Origin: Dicyema japonicum
Taxonomy: Eukaryota > Dicyemida > Rhombozoa > Dicyemidae
Direction of reading: 5' to 3'
Length of the DNA: 27,930 bases
Assembly (NCBI GenBank): GCA_011109175.1
Contig: RDEW01000066.1
Coordinates: 122,521 to 150,450 of the forward strand
The notes beneath the pieces are model-generated. The model was not told where the DNA came from. It did not search any database and saw only the letters and a list, made by a program, of their open reading frames with translations. The translations under genes were made by a program, and so were the position numbers. Position 1 is the stretch's first letter, and every line of letters starts with the position of its first letter. Positions 1-10,264 of this stretch are shown piece after piece.

Positions 1-739
1 AAATCTATCATTTTTACTCTACAGTTCTCTTCTTCATTAATTTTAAACGTTTCATTCCACCAATTTTCATATATAATCAATATAGAACTCGAAATAAGCT
101 TCCATTTTGTTTGCCATTCGAACAAATTTTCAATCTCGGTTAGTTTTCGAATAACAGGCTTCAAAAACTCCCTTCCATTCTTGAAAAATGTATTCAAAGC
201 TACGAATATTCGAGTCACCACTTACCGTTCAAAGTTGTTTCAGACGTTAAACCAATACCGAATTTTTTGTCGTAAAACTCGTATTCTCCAGGTCCAATAC
301 AGACCTTTTAAACTCGAGCAAAGAATACAACTTTCATTCCACAAATTCTAAATTTAACTTGTGCTGATGCTGGGAATTTATTCATTTTAAATTGATCTAC
401 ACAGCCAGGCTCCCAGGTGACCGGCCCGATTTTGATATCAATCAATGTTGGATTCCGGAATGTCGCCGAGATGTTTTCGAGGCACAAATAGTCTACGAGT
501 GAAATACAGAAATAACAATTATTTGAATCAGAATCAAACAAAGTTTTGTAGTAAATCGGAGAAAATCGACAAAGCACTCTGTCCACGTCTGTAGACGGAT
601 TTGAAACAGTCCTGTAGTATTCTGATTCCACCATCCCACGGCGGTCGGTTTTGAGTTTTTTGAGGAGTTTATCTTTTTGATATGTAAGAAATTCTAAATT
701 GATTGTTATAACTACCGATTTCCGTGTCATTAGAGTCAT
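1..739 (-). CDS. IPMK: Inositol polyphosphate kinase (IPMK-like), 3' end off the window
   Basis: This is a kinase of the inositol polyphosphate kinase family, which phosphorylates soluble inositol phosphates in nucleus and cytosol. The family signature PxxxDxKxG is present as PTLIDIKIG, followed by a TWEPG stretch and CGMKV. Further on are FFKNG, SSSILIIYE and VKMIDF, matching the C-lobe motifs SSLLxxYE and DFA. The reading frame is rebuilt by removing three GT-AG introns: 493-516 (24 nt), 305-328 (24 nt) and 200-225 (26 nt, donor GTAAG). Each junction restores collinear homology; for example the first gives NNYYLCLENI, like human NDLYLKLEDV. The start is taken at 739 (MTLMTRK), the first Met of the open frame. 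The most N-terminal residues show no clear homology, so the start is tentative. The gene runs off the left edge after MIDF. IPMK fits slightly better than IP6K or IP3K by eye, but the subfamily is not certain. Confidence 0.8.
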
Positions 740-1667
740 GTCCGGCTACTTGGTGATTGAATAATGACGTCTCTGAAATTATAATCTCGTTCTTTAAAAT
801 GAAGTAGGCCACATACATCAGCCTCGTTATTCATTTTGACTATTGACGGTCACGCATTCTCACTTGTTTTATGAGAAAATAAAATAATTTACGTCGATAA
901 ATGAATTATTAATCAAAATAATCATTATTCAAATCAATTAATGTTAAATACTTTTTGTTAAAATTGGTTTCGACGAGGAATGCCTAATTCCTCTGGGAAT
1001 ACTTAATTAGTTGATTTTTCTTATTAATTTGTGATTATGTGGTTCAATAAAATGAATCCCTCTTTTACAAATCGGTTTTCCACAAAAGAAAACCGCTAAT
1101 TTAAAAATTAAGAATTTATCAATTCGATTCGGACATGTTTCCACATGCTTTAAGTTTCTGATCTCTAAAGACCATTTTTAGAGAAGCTTCGATTTGTTTT
1201 AATAGACAAAAAGCGATCAATTTGAATTTATATTTTTTTATTTCTTTAATTTAAATCGATCTATCAATGCCACTATCCAGTTATATTTTAAAAATGCGTG
1301 ACATCGGCGTTCTAAATAATTAAATATTATACAACTTAAAAAATGCTTTCTAATTAAATTTTTCAACGGGACTCAAGTTCTTTAGTCGTCTTTGAGGCAT
1401 TAGTAAAAACTCGTAATTCAATTTTAATTGTAGTGCTCGGTGTTTTCATTTTGAGTAGTTCTTTATACCGCTTTCCTTGTTTGGATTTTTGGTGAGAAAT
1501 ATATGAAATGAATAATTGTAAATTTTTCGATTTTTCCTCGTTTTCTTAAACTGACAAAAACAAAATATTTGGTCTACCAACTGAATAGGGATTAATCAGA
1601 ATCCATTTCATAACTTTAGCCAGCAGATCATTAAATTCATTTACAAAATTAAAGTGGTTGTTTAGAC
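740..1667. other. AT-rich intergenic region, no gene seen
   Basis: Very AT-rich sequence between the IPMK-like kinase and the first hAT element. No convincing open frame, repeat or RNA gene was seen on either strand. Confidence 0.5.
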
Positions 1668-2705
1668 CAGTGGTTCTCAACCTTTATTTTTGTATCGCCC
1701 CCTTGGAATTTTTTTCGCCCCTCCAATTTTTGTATCGCCCCCTTATTTTATTAGTAATAATATTACTATTAACTAATTATTAGAAATATTTTTATTTAAA
1801 AAATAAGAGTTTTAATGAGAAAAATATTTTTTCTATGAATTTTGCAGGAATTAAGCAATTCAAATTCTTCTTGTAATCTTAAAAAAATCAACAATAGCAT
1901 CAAATAATATTACAAATCTTTCAAGACAATTTCCCTTGGATAACCATCTTACTTCGGTATGTAAAAATAACCTAACATAATCTTCACTTTGATTATTGCA
2001 GTATTCACGAAAAATACGATCGTACTTGAATAGTCTTCATAATATTTAAAGAATCTTTTTTGTAAGATATCGTTTATAAATAAATTTAAACAAGGACGGA
2101 TGACATTTTCTGCAATCGAATGGAATTACCTATAATTTAAACTAATAATGCAACCAGTTTTTTGCGATTATCTCTGCAACTTTATATGAATAAGATAATC
2201 CAGAGACATTTGAGATATATTTTTATTAAAGATTGACGGTAAGGTGTTTTTTATTTTCAAAATTCTTTTTAATTCTAGAAAAAGTCTGCCTTTTTCCCAA
2301 TTGAATTAGGATGTTTTCGCTTTAAATGTTCAATTAAACGAGACGGTTTCATTGCCTCATTCGAAAAGATTGTACCACATTGAAGAAAAAGTGGTTTATT
2401 AGGATCTTGAGGATCTTTAATAAATCCAAGAGAAATATATTCATCTTTATACATTCTGACTTTTTTTTGAACACGACCATAAAGATAACTAAAAATCACG
2501 CATAGAAATTATATTATTAATAAATATTATTAGACTCGATTATATATCCTTATTTTTTCAAAGATTATCGACTTCTAACATAACATTTTAATTTTTCAAA
2601 TATTAGCAATCAACCATCGCCCCCCTGGCAGAATAAATCGCCCCCTACCAAAAAAAATCGCCCCTAGGGGGCGAATCGCCCACCGTTGAGAACCACTGTT
2701 TAGAC
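1660..2705 (-). mobile_element. hAT element, mostly non-coding, with a ZBED5-like BED finger relic
   Basis: The element starts cagtggttctcaac at 1668 and ends with the exact inverse gttgagaaccactg at 2685-2698. It is flanked by gtttagac (1660-1667 and 2698-2705, sharing one base with the terminal repeat), as expected for the 8-bp target duplication of hAT transposons. Both subterminal regions carry repeated tcgccccc motifs, likely transposase-binding sites. Inside, on the minus strand at 2275-2499, a 74-aa ORF resembles the N-terminus of ZBED5/FAM200-type transposases: DEYISLGF, then CG, SNEAMKPSRL, then HLKRKHP. The first zinc-binding Cys of the BED finger seems lost (FLQCG where CxxCG is expected). 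No catalytic domain remains, so this is a non-autonomous or dead copy. Confidence 0.88.
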
Positions 2706-2990
2706 AATCAATATTTACATTAATTGGATTAAAAACGAGTGGGTCATGAATGGACAGATTTAGGGAAATGATTTTAAACAAAATTGAAAATTTTAACTTC
2801 TTAGTCTAGACTACTTAGAACAAGTCTGGAATTGAAGTCATACTCAGGAAAAATCTCTGCACTACACTGTTCGTCATTGTGAGCTTTTTTGGTGCGTGTT
2901 CCATTGACTAATGGTTAAGACTTTTAAAAATCATGGGCCCGTCCTGTTGACAAGCTAAATTTGGCACTTTAATTCAGCTTGTCGTGCATA

Positions 2991-3381
2991 CGCTAGAACA
3001 GGGTTTCCAAACTTTCTTTCGCGACACCCCTAAAAATGTTAACTTTATCCTCGGCACCCCTAAATAATATTTTGAAAAAATATTTGTTAAAAACTAAACT
3101 GAACAATGATTCAATTCTAAATCTAAAAATTATTTAACTTTCTTTAACAATTCTTTCAATTCGTGATCTGTTGATATTTCAAGAATTTGTTGATATTCAG
3201 AAAAATGCTAAAAAAATAACAATAACACTATAAATGCCGACACGGCACGTAATTTGTTGAGAATCTACTTATTTTGTCTAAATAAAAATAAATTTACTTA
3301 AATAAAAATAAATGTTCGAATTTTTCGCGTCACCCCTATTACTTGCCCGCGGCACCCACTTTGGGAAACGCTGCGCTAGAA
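2991..3381. mobile_element. hAT MITE, 375 bp, with perfect 8-bp target duplication
   Basis: A short non-coding element spans 2999-3373. It begins cagggtttccaaacttt and ends with the near-inverse actttgggaaacgctg. The flanks are identical, cgctagaa at 2991-2998 and 3374-3381. Subterminal motifs of the form cg-cacccct recur near both ends in opposite orientations. The interior is AT-rich with no ORF. Its terminal repeat differs from the element at 1668, so it is a separate hAT family needing a transposase from elsewhere. Confidence 0.92.
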
Positions 3382-3518
3382 TATTATTAGATTTCCCAAC
3401 ATGAAAGACAACACCACAAAATATTATTTATTATGAATCTGAGAAATTGTACTGATTTAAGTCGACGCCCCACAACGGGAATAAAAAAGAACTCAATAAA
3501 AATATTTAAAAACGTAGA

Positions 3519-5210
3519 TTATGTGGAAGTAATATATAATAAAAGCGAGTGCCATACATGCATAATATCACAAATTTCGATAATTCCAAAGTGGTGCAAA
3601 TTTACTAAATGAAGTAGAAAGTTGTGGCATAACATGTTGTCCACCAACAACTTTTTGTTTTGCTCCACAAACTCAAGACAGACGGGAACCACGTGACAGT
3701 CACCCAGACAACTAGGCGGATTACGAATAGCATCGACAACACTGTGTTGGAGGACAGAAACGAGTTCCAGAGTTTCATGATCTCCTTCTCCCCCTCGTTG
3801 ACATCGCAAAAGTCGTCCATCAACTAAAATTGTGAAAGTAAAATACATTTTTCATCATAAGATCGACCCAAGCAAACCAGGAGTTGTCCTGAACGGGCTG
3901 CTTAATAGCGAGAGGCTGGTTGTCATTGGGTGGTACACCGCACTGGAATATTCAGGACAACACAAACTGGGGGTGTGGGGTTCAAATAGAAAGGGCTTCC
4001 GCCACCTCGACCCAAAAATGAAAACATAAATGTACTTGTTGACGACCAGCATCATCGTCATGGGCAGTCGGTAGAGTGGCTTGGTGGGAAAGGTCCCTTC
4101 GACTTGACTGAAATGCAGTCGGAATGGGTTCCCTTCGTAGGACCCGTCGAACAAGTCGTCGAGTCCAATTTGGATTGACTGTGTCCACATCGCCCTTGCA
4201 CGAATTGGACAAATATGACAACCACCGAATTGAAAGTGAGACGGGCGTGCGAGTGGCGCAGGTGAGTCATCAGACAATTCAGATTCCGACAGTTCACGTG
4301 GCAGAATGGGCAGACCCAGTCAGACCTCGAACAAAGGAGCTGTCGGTGTTTGTCTTTGAATACAAACTCGTACACCACATTCCGACTTGTGAATAACCGA
4401 GTGGATAATCCCCTGAATCAATTCGCATAAACGACACTTTTCAGAGTCAGGTCGGATTGCTCAGGTGGGTGGTCAGTCCATTTGTCAACAGAGAAGGCAA
4501 TGAGTGGAGGGGAGTGCACACAATTCTAACAAATGGACAATCCAGCCAAACAGGGTCGTTCACACTAATCAGTCTAGCCTGGTATTCCCCGGAAGAGAAC
4601 TGGTTGGTGAATGAATTGTTATAGAAGGGGAGAATGCAGTAATACATATCCGTGTCTGCAATTCGTCAATGAAATGACAAACCAGTGGTGACCTGAAACA
4701 GAATGCTCGATGGTTTCAAACGGGCCACATCACAGTCGAATGATATATTCACCCCTGCCTCCAACGGGTTCTCTACTTTCCCCCTCCCCAGCTTGACTTT
4801 GACCTTCTTTTGGACGAGTGTCCCACATTTGAGCAATACCTGGTCTTGACTAAACAGGAATACAGAATAGTCCGAGACTTGTCCCCCCACGACTGTCACT
4901 GAGAGGAGTGCAGCCCCCGTCGAGACTGCGAGTGAGAGGGAGGACTAACAGTTCGGGAGGGCAACACTGCACATGTCGATTTTTAGACTGATTTGATGGT
5001 TTTTTTAACGGTGCTTTTGAGGAGGGAATCGACACTGAAGGGTCTCCCCTTCCTCGAACTGCCCCAGGTTGTGCGGAAATAAGACAGGTTCCTCGTCAGG
5101 AAAATGGGCTGTGAGGATTATAAGTAGGGGAGTGCCCTGAAGGAGTGACGGATTCCCAGGAATTCGTAAATGGCAACGGCGTCTATTAAAATGTCATTTG
5201 TGTGCACCAT
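3519..5210 (-). CDS. SUZ12: SUZ12, Polycomb repressive complex 2 subunit
   Basis: SUZ12 is the scaffold subunit of PRC2, which methylates histone H3 lysine 27 in the nucleus. In gene order: an N-terminal block IYEFLGIRHSFR + PIFLTRNLSYFR (human [20 protein letters not shown]); a middle block with VARLKPSSILFQVTT and SSGEYQARL (human GEYEVA); the C2H2 zinc finger CPFCHVNCRNLNCLMTHLRHSH; DGSYEGNP; and the VEFS box MDDFCDVNEGEKEIMKLWN followed by LCHNFLLHLVNLHHFG. Introns that restore these junctions: 5109-5135 (GC-AG, 27 nt), 4945-4988 (44 nt), 4656-4682 (27), 4179-4201 (23), 4006-4035 (30, optional because in frame), 3916-3938 (23), 3824-3846 (23) and 3742-3761 (20). The start at 5210 is the first Met after an in-frame stop. 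About 4380-4560 is not resolved: a stop remains between DLTLK and NVVYEF, so an intron or error there was missed. Confidence 0.9.
5109..5135 (-). other. Candidate GC-AG mini-intron (27 nt) in SUZ12
   Basis: On the minus strand this segment begins GC and ends CAG, and contains an in-frame stop. Its removal joins IYEFLGIRHSFR directly to PIFLTRNL with no gap against human SUZ12 ([20 protein letters not shown]). No GT donor nearby gives the correct frame. A base error in a GT donor is the main alternative. Confidence 0.6.
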
Positions 5211-5539
5211 TACTGGCTGTTTTGCTTAAAAATAGTTGATAACTCCGATTCATGTCCCTAATTGATACTACAGGGCCAGTCTTGACGCGGGATTTGACTC
5301 ACAATTATGTTTAACAGTACCAGATGACTTTAGAGGAGTCTGGATGAGGGCAGATCCGTGGAAAGCATTTCGTTCCCAGGTTTCCTTCGGGAGTCTTACC
5401 CATGTCTATACAGCACCACAAGACCTGAGTGGCCAAATAAATATATCAATTCAGTTTTTAGCTCAATTACAAAAAGTATATTCTGTACAATCATTTAGTT
5501 AAAAGAATAATTCAATTTATCAAATAATTGCCGAATGAG
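5211..5539. other. SUZ12 upstream region, no gene recognised
   Basis: Mixed-composition sequence upstream of the SUZ12 start. Short open stretches exist on the minus strand (for example MGKTPEGNLGTKC near 5400), but none could be matched to a family or joined convincingly to SUZ12. It may hold 5' untranslated exons or transposon debris. Confidence 0.3.
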
Positions 5540-6090
5540 ACTGTCCTGGAAGTGGTCTTCAAACATTCACGTGTAGTCTATTCGTTGCTGATCACCTTTT
5601 GGATAGCGGCATCTCCAGCAGGGATTTTAGTTGGCGCCTCTGAAATGCGTTCACGTTTTCGGTGCATTTATCGTTCACACGTTTCTGAGTTGTATAGGCA
5701 CACAAATGCGTTGTATAGTCGCACTCTTGGAATGTATGAGTATTTTAACCATTTAATGCAAGAATCGACAGCATTTTTCTTGCTGGACAAGAAATGATCC
5801 GCGTTTCTTCGTTCTTCTCCATTTCTCATCTATCAATTGACTTGATTTTTTGACAGTTGTGAACGCCCTCTTTGTTTGTCCACTTTCAGACATCATTTCC
5901 CGCATACTCCAGGGGCATGATTGAGCACTTTCCTGATCTCTTCGATACCTTCCGAAACAAAATATACGTCATTCGCGTAGATCAGTTCTATGATCAAAGT
6001 TGGCCCAGTTTTTGCTCTTAGATCACGGAGGGTAGCCTCCAGGTAGAGAAAAATAGTATTGGCGATAAGAGGTGTCCTTGCTATATGTGT
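5540..6090 (-). pseudogene. Non-LTR retrotransposon remnant: RT fragment and C-terminus
   Basis: Minus-strand translation of about 6078-5905 gives a reverse transcriptase piece: TPLIANTIFLYLEATLRDLR, then IELIYANDVYFVSEGIEEI. YANDV stands where the catalytic YADDV motif is expected. Farther along the same strand (5790-5560) is VRLYNAFVCLYNSETCE, then ISNE. This resembles the connection region after the RT domain in many LINEs, where YNSETW is followed by KISNE. Frame changes and stops show it is dead. The plus-strand ORF at 5528-5797 is the antisense shadow of this region. The fragment at 21810-21935 belongs to the same or a close family. Confidence 0.65.
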
Positions 6091-6389
6091 TTAAAATTAG
6101 TGGAATTGCTCTAGATTAGCCCAGATATTTATTTCGGTGTCCGAAAGTAGAACACGTATCATTTTCAGACAGTCCTCGTCCAGCAAGGCCCTCCCCACTG
6201 CAAAGAAGACAATTGACGGAGGACCTGAGTCTCAATGCAGTATCTATAACCTGCCTTCAAGGAACAAAAGTAAAAATGAGACTTGATGAGAATGTGCAAG
6301 CATCGAATTATTCTACTGGAGCCAGAGCGCAGATACTATGGACAGTGACAAGATATCACTTATTCAGCTCCAGCTGGAATGCAGCGCAC

Positions 6390-6600
6390 GCCCGAAAAAT
6401 TGATCGGAACTCACAGTAGAGGCATGATAAATTATAATGGAACTGCACTCGCAGAGTTCTGCACTCGGATTTGATCTCCTTTTCAATACGGCGTTTAAGC
6501 ACCCCGGACATGACGGCATGACGAAGGAAAAACAACCAACGGAGAAACAGTTAGGAATTACAGCCAAATCGACTATTACTATGTAAACGTGAATTCGAAT
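6390..6600 (+). pseudogene. Possible APE-type LINE endonuclease fragment
   Basis: Plus-strand frames read LGTHSRGMINYNGTALAEFC, then in the next frame LLFNTAFKHPGH. This follows the order seen in apurinic-like endonucleases of jockey/CR1-type LINEs: G...N.NG..L.EFC, a short gap, then NT.FKH. A stop separates the two pieces. The similarity is short, and the fragment lies beside, but on the opposite strand to, the RT remnant at 5540-6090. Confidence 0.35.
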
Positions 6601-7380
6601 GAATGGACTCTAGGAGGCACCCTCCGCGCTGGTCCGCAGTAACTAAAGGAATTGGAAATATTGGCAGGTCGCTGCTGAAAGATGTCTCAAGAACTCTGGA
6701 TGCTTGGGGACCACTATAAAGAATGCTTGACTTGGGCATATCCTGAGAATGGACCCTGCCGCCTCTGCAAACGATATGATAGGATCGTACTTCTTAACTG
6801 CTTTCGAGGCAGAAAAACACACCCTGTCCATATAAAATGACCTGCCAAATGTTGGAAGGCGACTAGAAAATGCTGACAAACTAGACGACTTTCGAAAATC
6901 GCAATCTTAAAGAGAGCGTTTCAAATGAAGAAAATCATCCGCGGTGCGACACAAGCGACGGTAAAACTTAACATTCTCGTTGTTGCGTTTCGTGTATAAT
7001 AATAGACCGGCCTGGATTGAACTGTGGTCTCATTTATAGATTTCTGCTTTGATGTGAAAATCAATTAATAAAAGTGAAATCGAGACTGTTGAGGCTGTAA
7101 TCTGCCCACTTTGAACAGAGCTGATTTGCCGAGATGCAAAGATACCGGCATTCTCGATAGCCAGTTGCGTCTACAATCGCGTAAAGCACACTGGACAGTC
7201 AACGAATGGTATTTTGGTATGCGGTGGAAGGTATCATTTGATTACATTATTATTAGATTAAGCTTACAATTTATTTGAATAGTATCAAGTTAAACCAAGT
7301 CAGGTAATGGGTAAAATTGGGTGTTCCGAGTTTATATGCTCAGCCCAAATTGAGGTGATTACAAAGAAAGTGACGACTAG
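6601..7380. other. Region upstream of PGM2, no gene recognised
   Basis: Moderately GC-rich but broken in every frame. Short open stretches near 6643-6879 could not be assigned. It may contain LINE debris, and possibly the first short exon of PGM2, because a candidate acceptor TAG lies at 7378-7380. Confidence 0.3.
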
Positions 7381-9534
7381 GACTGCGCATACGAATCAAC
7401 TGGTGACGCGTCCCTCGACGAGGCGGTTGCCAAATGGTTATCGTGGGACAGGGTTAGCATAAGGGAGTTACAGTTAGAACGAGGAATCATCTGCTCAAGT
7501 AAAGACCTCTTATTGAATGGCCATTTCGAAATATTGAAGGATCGGATGCTTTCGAGTCTCTCATTCGGAACTGCGGGTTGTGTGCACTCCATCACCAGTT
7601 AAGGAATCAGAGCACGAATGCAGTGCGGGTTCGGATATCTCAATGAGCTCACCATCATCCAAATTGCTCAGGTTGACTTAACTGTACACGCCAGGCCCTA
7701 TCAAACACAGTCAAGTCGACCTTCAAAGAAGAAGAGCGAAGAAAGGTGGTGGTGGGGTTTGACGGCCGCCACAACAGCAGAAGGTCCCGACATTGCCCGA
7801 CTGAGTAGATATGCTCACCTTGTGGTCAATGTCTTACGAAACGCACACGTGACTGTTTTGCTGTACTGCGAGTGTGTCCCCACTCCCCTCGTGGCTTTCG
7901 GGGTGCGCCACTTGAAATGTTGTTGTGGGGTGATGATCACTGCCTCACACAACCCCAAGCAAGACAACGGCTTCAAGTTATATTGGGAGTACGGGGCACA
8001 GGTAGACGAGTCTGGTCCTCCACGGCTAGGCCACAGATGAAGTCGAGGACCAAGTTTGAGGGAGATCTCTTCAAATCCTGTGCCGTCCGAATCAGCGTGG
8101 ACACATGTTCCATAAATGACGACAATTCGGTCCTCAGTACAGCATTGAGCGGATATCTCAACGAATTGAACAAACTTAATTTTTACAAGTTTAATTCCAG
8201 CAAATATGCAGAAATACGTGGCTGTCCGTCCCCCCAATAGTGTACACCGCAGTCCATGGGGTGGGCACTCCCTACATTCGCGCCGCCTTCGATTTGATCG
8301 GGATTCCCTCCACTCTTCACTACGTCGAAGAACAGGTAGGACGTGGTGCCCTACTTAGTGCGATGTTGACCCTGACTTTGGCACAGTCAAATGCCCAATC
8401 CGAGGAGGAGTCGTGCTTGGTGCATTCTGTTTGAAAATCCGTAGGAACTCTCAATTGAGTTGGCGGAGAGGATTGGAGCCAGGATTGTGTTGGCCAATGA
8501 CCCCGACGCCGACCGCTTGGCCGTGGCTGAGAGGCAGGCAGAGTAATGTATCACAGGAGTATTCTAGTGGCAACTGGAAGATTTTCACGGGCAACGAAAC
8601 TGCGTGTATTTTGGCGTGGTTTTTGCTGTTTTGTCGGAAACAGTTCACGTACTGCGACAGTATTCCCTCGTGTTGATTCCAAAGTCCAGAACACGTGCAT
8701 GGTCGCCACTGCAGTGAGTTCTAATTTATAAGGACGATGGCTAAGGCTGAAGGGTTCATCTTCCAAGTATGGGGATATTAAGAATGCTCAGGAGACCTTG
8801 ACGGGTTCAAATGGATAGGGAACATGTGTAATGAACTAAGCAGACAAAACCACTCAGTTCTGTTCGCTTATGAGGAAGCCATTGGGTATATGTGCAACCC
8901 CAGCATTCTGGATAAGGACGGAATCAGTGCAGCAGTCCTCATCGCCCAACTGACCGGATACCTCTCGGCTCACCAGAAGAATCCATTCCTGAGTGCCCTC
9001 CTCGAACGTCTCTACAGGAAATATGGGAGACACCTCACCTGCAACTCTTACTTTGTTTCCCCCTCTCCTCAAACTACCTCCGAGTGTTTGACCGTCTCCG
9101 CAATTATGATGGGCCTGGCACAGTACGACCATTTATTTATATTTCGTTAGTACCCACTTTTGTGGTGAATTCCAAGTCAAGAATGTCCGCGACCTCACCA
9201 CTGGATTTGACAATTCATATCCCGACCTTAAAGCTGTAATTTCTGCCGTACCATCATAGCGTATTCCAAAAGTTCATCGCAAATGATAACGTTCTATTTC
9301 GACCACTCGCTGACTGCCACTCTTAGAGCGAGTGGGACGGAGCCTAAAATCAAGTTTTATATTGAGATTATTGGCCGACCTTCCACAAAGTAGTCCGCCC
9401 CTGGGAATTCTAGAAATGAAAGTGAGAGTGCTGTGGAAGAGGCCAATTTCCGTAGACTGCTCGATAAGTTTACAGATGTGTTTATTAACAAATTTATTGA
9501 CCCTGACCGACACGGATTGATCGAACGTTGCTAG
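7381..9534 (+). CDS. PGM2: PGM2-type phosphopentomutase/phosphoglucomutase
   Basis: This is a cytosolic alpha-D-phosphohexomutase that moves phosphate between C1 and C5/C6 of pentose or hexose phosphates. Landmarks in order: [20 protein letters not shown] + [22 protein letters not shown]; the phospho-serine loop [18 protein letters not shown]; the metal loop [27 protein letters not shown]; and the phosphate-binding loop RASGTEPK. The C-terminus ends LIERC at 9534. Introns giving exact joins: 7577-7603, 7672-7694, 7784-7808, 8189-8211, 8336-8358, 8420-8444, 8543-8567, 8660-8684, 8767-8791 and 9390-9413 (all 23-27 nt). Less certain are 8015-8036, 9123-9150 and 9236-9259. Frame breaks remain near 8395 (after VKCP), 8725 and 8805 (before FKWIGN), each fitting missing single bases in homopolymers. 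Residues around 8040-8150 are unresolved. The first exon is not identified. Confidence 0.9.
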
Positions 9535-9812
9535 AATTTCGAGTACTGTAATAACTCTGGATTTGTTGTTTATTCATTGTAGTATGTACTCATTTGAGAT
9601 AGTGGAGATACATACTCCAAACATGTCGTGACTAGTCACTACACATTTCGATGACCAACCACAAGAGTGCTGAAGGCAGCCAGAAATAGACGGGTTTAAA
9701 TGTTGCCCAGTTTAACAGCAAATTATGAAATAAGAACAGTAAAATGTTAGAAGTAAGAAAAGTTCCCTAGGAGGGAGAGGCAGAGAGGGACTGCACTATG
9801 GACGACCTCAAA
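9535..9812. other. Gap between convergent PGM2 and PFDN5
   Basis: About 280 bp between two facing stop codons. It must hold both 3' untranslated ends. No canonical AATAAA was found immediately downstream of PGM2, and no other feature was seen. Confidence 0.4.
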
Positions 9813-10264
9813 TTAAATTTTTCCAGAGAGCGCAGATCGGAGGTGAGTAGTCTTATCCTGGACATATTTAATCTTCCGAACAAAGTGTTCCTGTGCCTTG
9901 GGAATAGTCTAATATTGAGGGCAGACACTCAACCATTTCGACAAAGTAGCCTGTGCCGATATCAATGAGCACGCGGGAGCTATCCTCGAATGTCCCGCGG
10001 GAAAACAACTGGAATAGTTTGAGGGATTGTTCTAACGCAGTTTGTCAGGGGGACGATAATGTCTTTCCCTTTTTTCACGGAAGAAAATTCATTCAGCCAA
10101 TCATTAGAGTCGAGAAATCCCTCCTCAGCCATTCTGAGAGATTCGATGCTGTTAGTAATGATTTGTATTTCCTTGTATGAATAAAGTAGGAATCGAACCT
10201 CCTCGATGTTTCTGAGGAGTGCCTCGGTCTGCTCTTTCGTCAAATAAATTGGACTATCCGCCAT
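9813..10264 (-). CDS. PFDN5: Prefoldin subunit 5
   Basis: Prefoldin is a hexameric cytosolic chaperone that passes unfolded actin and tubulin to the CCT chaperonin; subunit 5 is an alpha-type subunit. The ORF starts at 10264 (MADSPIYLTKEQTEALL), giving an N-terminal helix, SNDWLNEF, then KGKDIIVPLTNC (human EGKELLVPLTSS). Removing 10009-10036 (28 nt, GT-AG, phase 0) joins it to LFSRGTFEDSSRVLIDIGTGYFVEM (human VEHVLIDVGTGYYVEK). Removing 9909-9933 (25 nt, phase 0) adds TIPKAQEHFVRKIKYVQDKT, the start of the C-terminal helix (human DFFKRKIDFLTKQ). The frame stops at 9813. The last helix looks short against the human protein, so a further frame change near 9820 is possible. It converges with PGM2. 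Confidence 0.88.

Noticed and set aside
3824-4201. SUZ12 as a frameshifted pseudogene
   Set aside because: Frame changes coincide with GT-AG segments of 23 nt whose removal gives exact homology at each junction. Random indels would not do this repeatedly.
4124-4396. 90-aa plus-strand ORF over the SUZ12 zinc finger
   Set aside because: Antisense shadow. The conserved CxxC...HxxxxH residues are on the minus strand.
5528-5797. 89-aa plus-strand ORF MPNETVLEVVF...
   Set aside because: It is the shadow of the minus-strand LINE sequence containing YNSETC and ISNE.
7815-8237. 140-aa minus-strand ORF over PGM2
   Set aside because: Antisense of conserved PGM2 exons; no homology of its own.
10185-10225. 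tRNA-like stretch (ggaatcgaacctcctcgat)
   Set aside because: It resembles a T-arm by chance. It is the antisense of the PFDN5 N-terminal coding region, and no cloverleaf can be formed around it.
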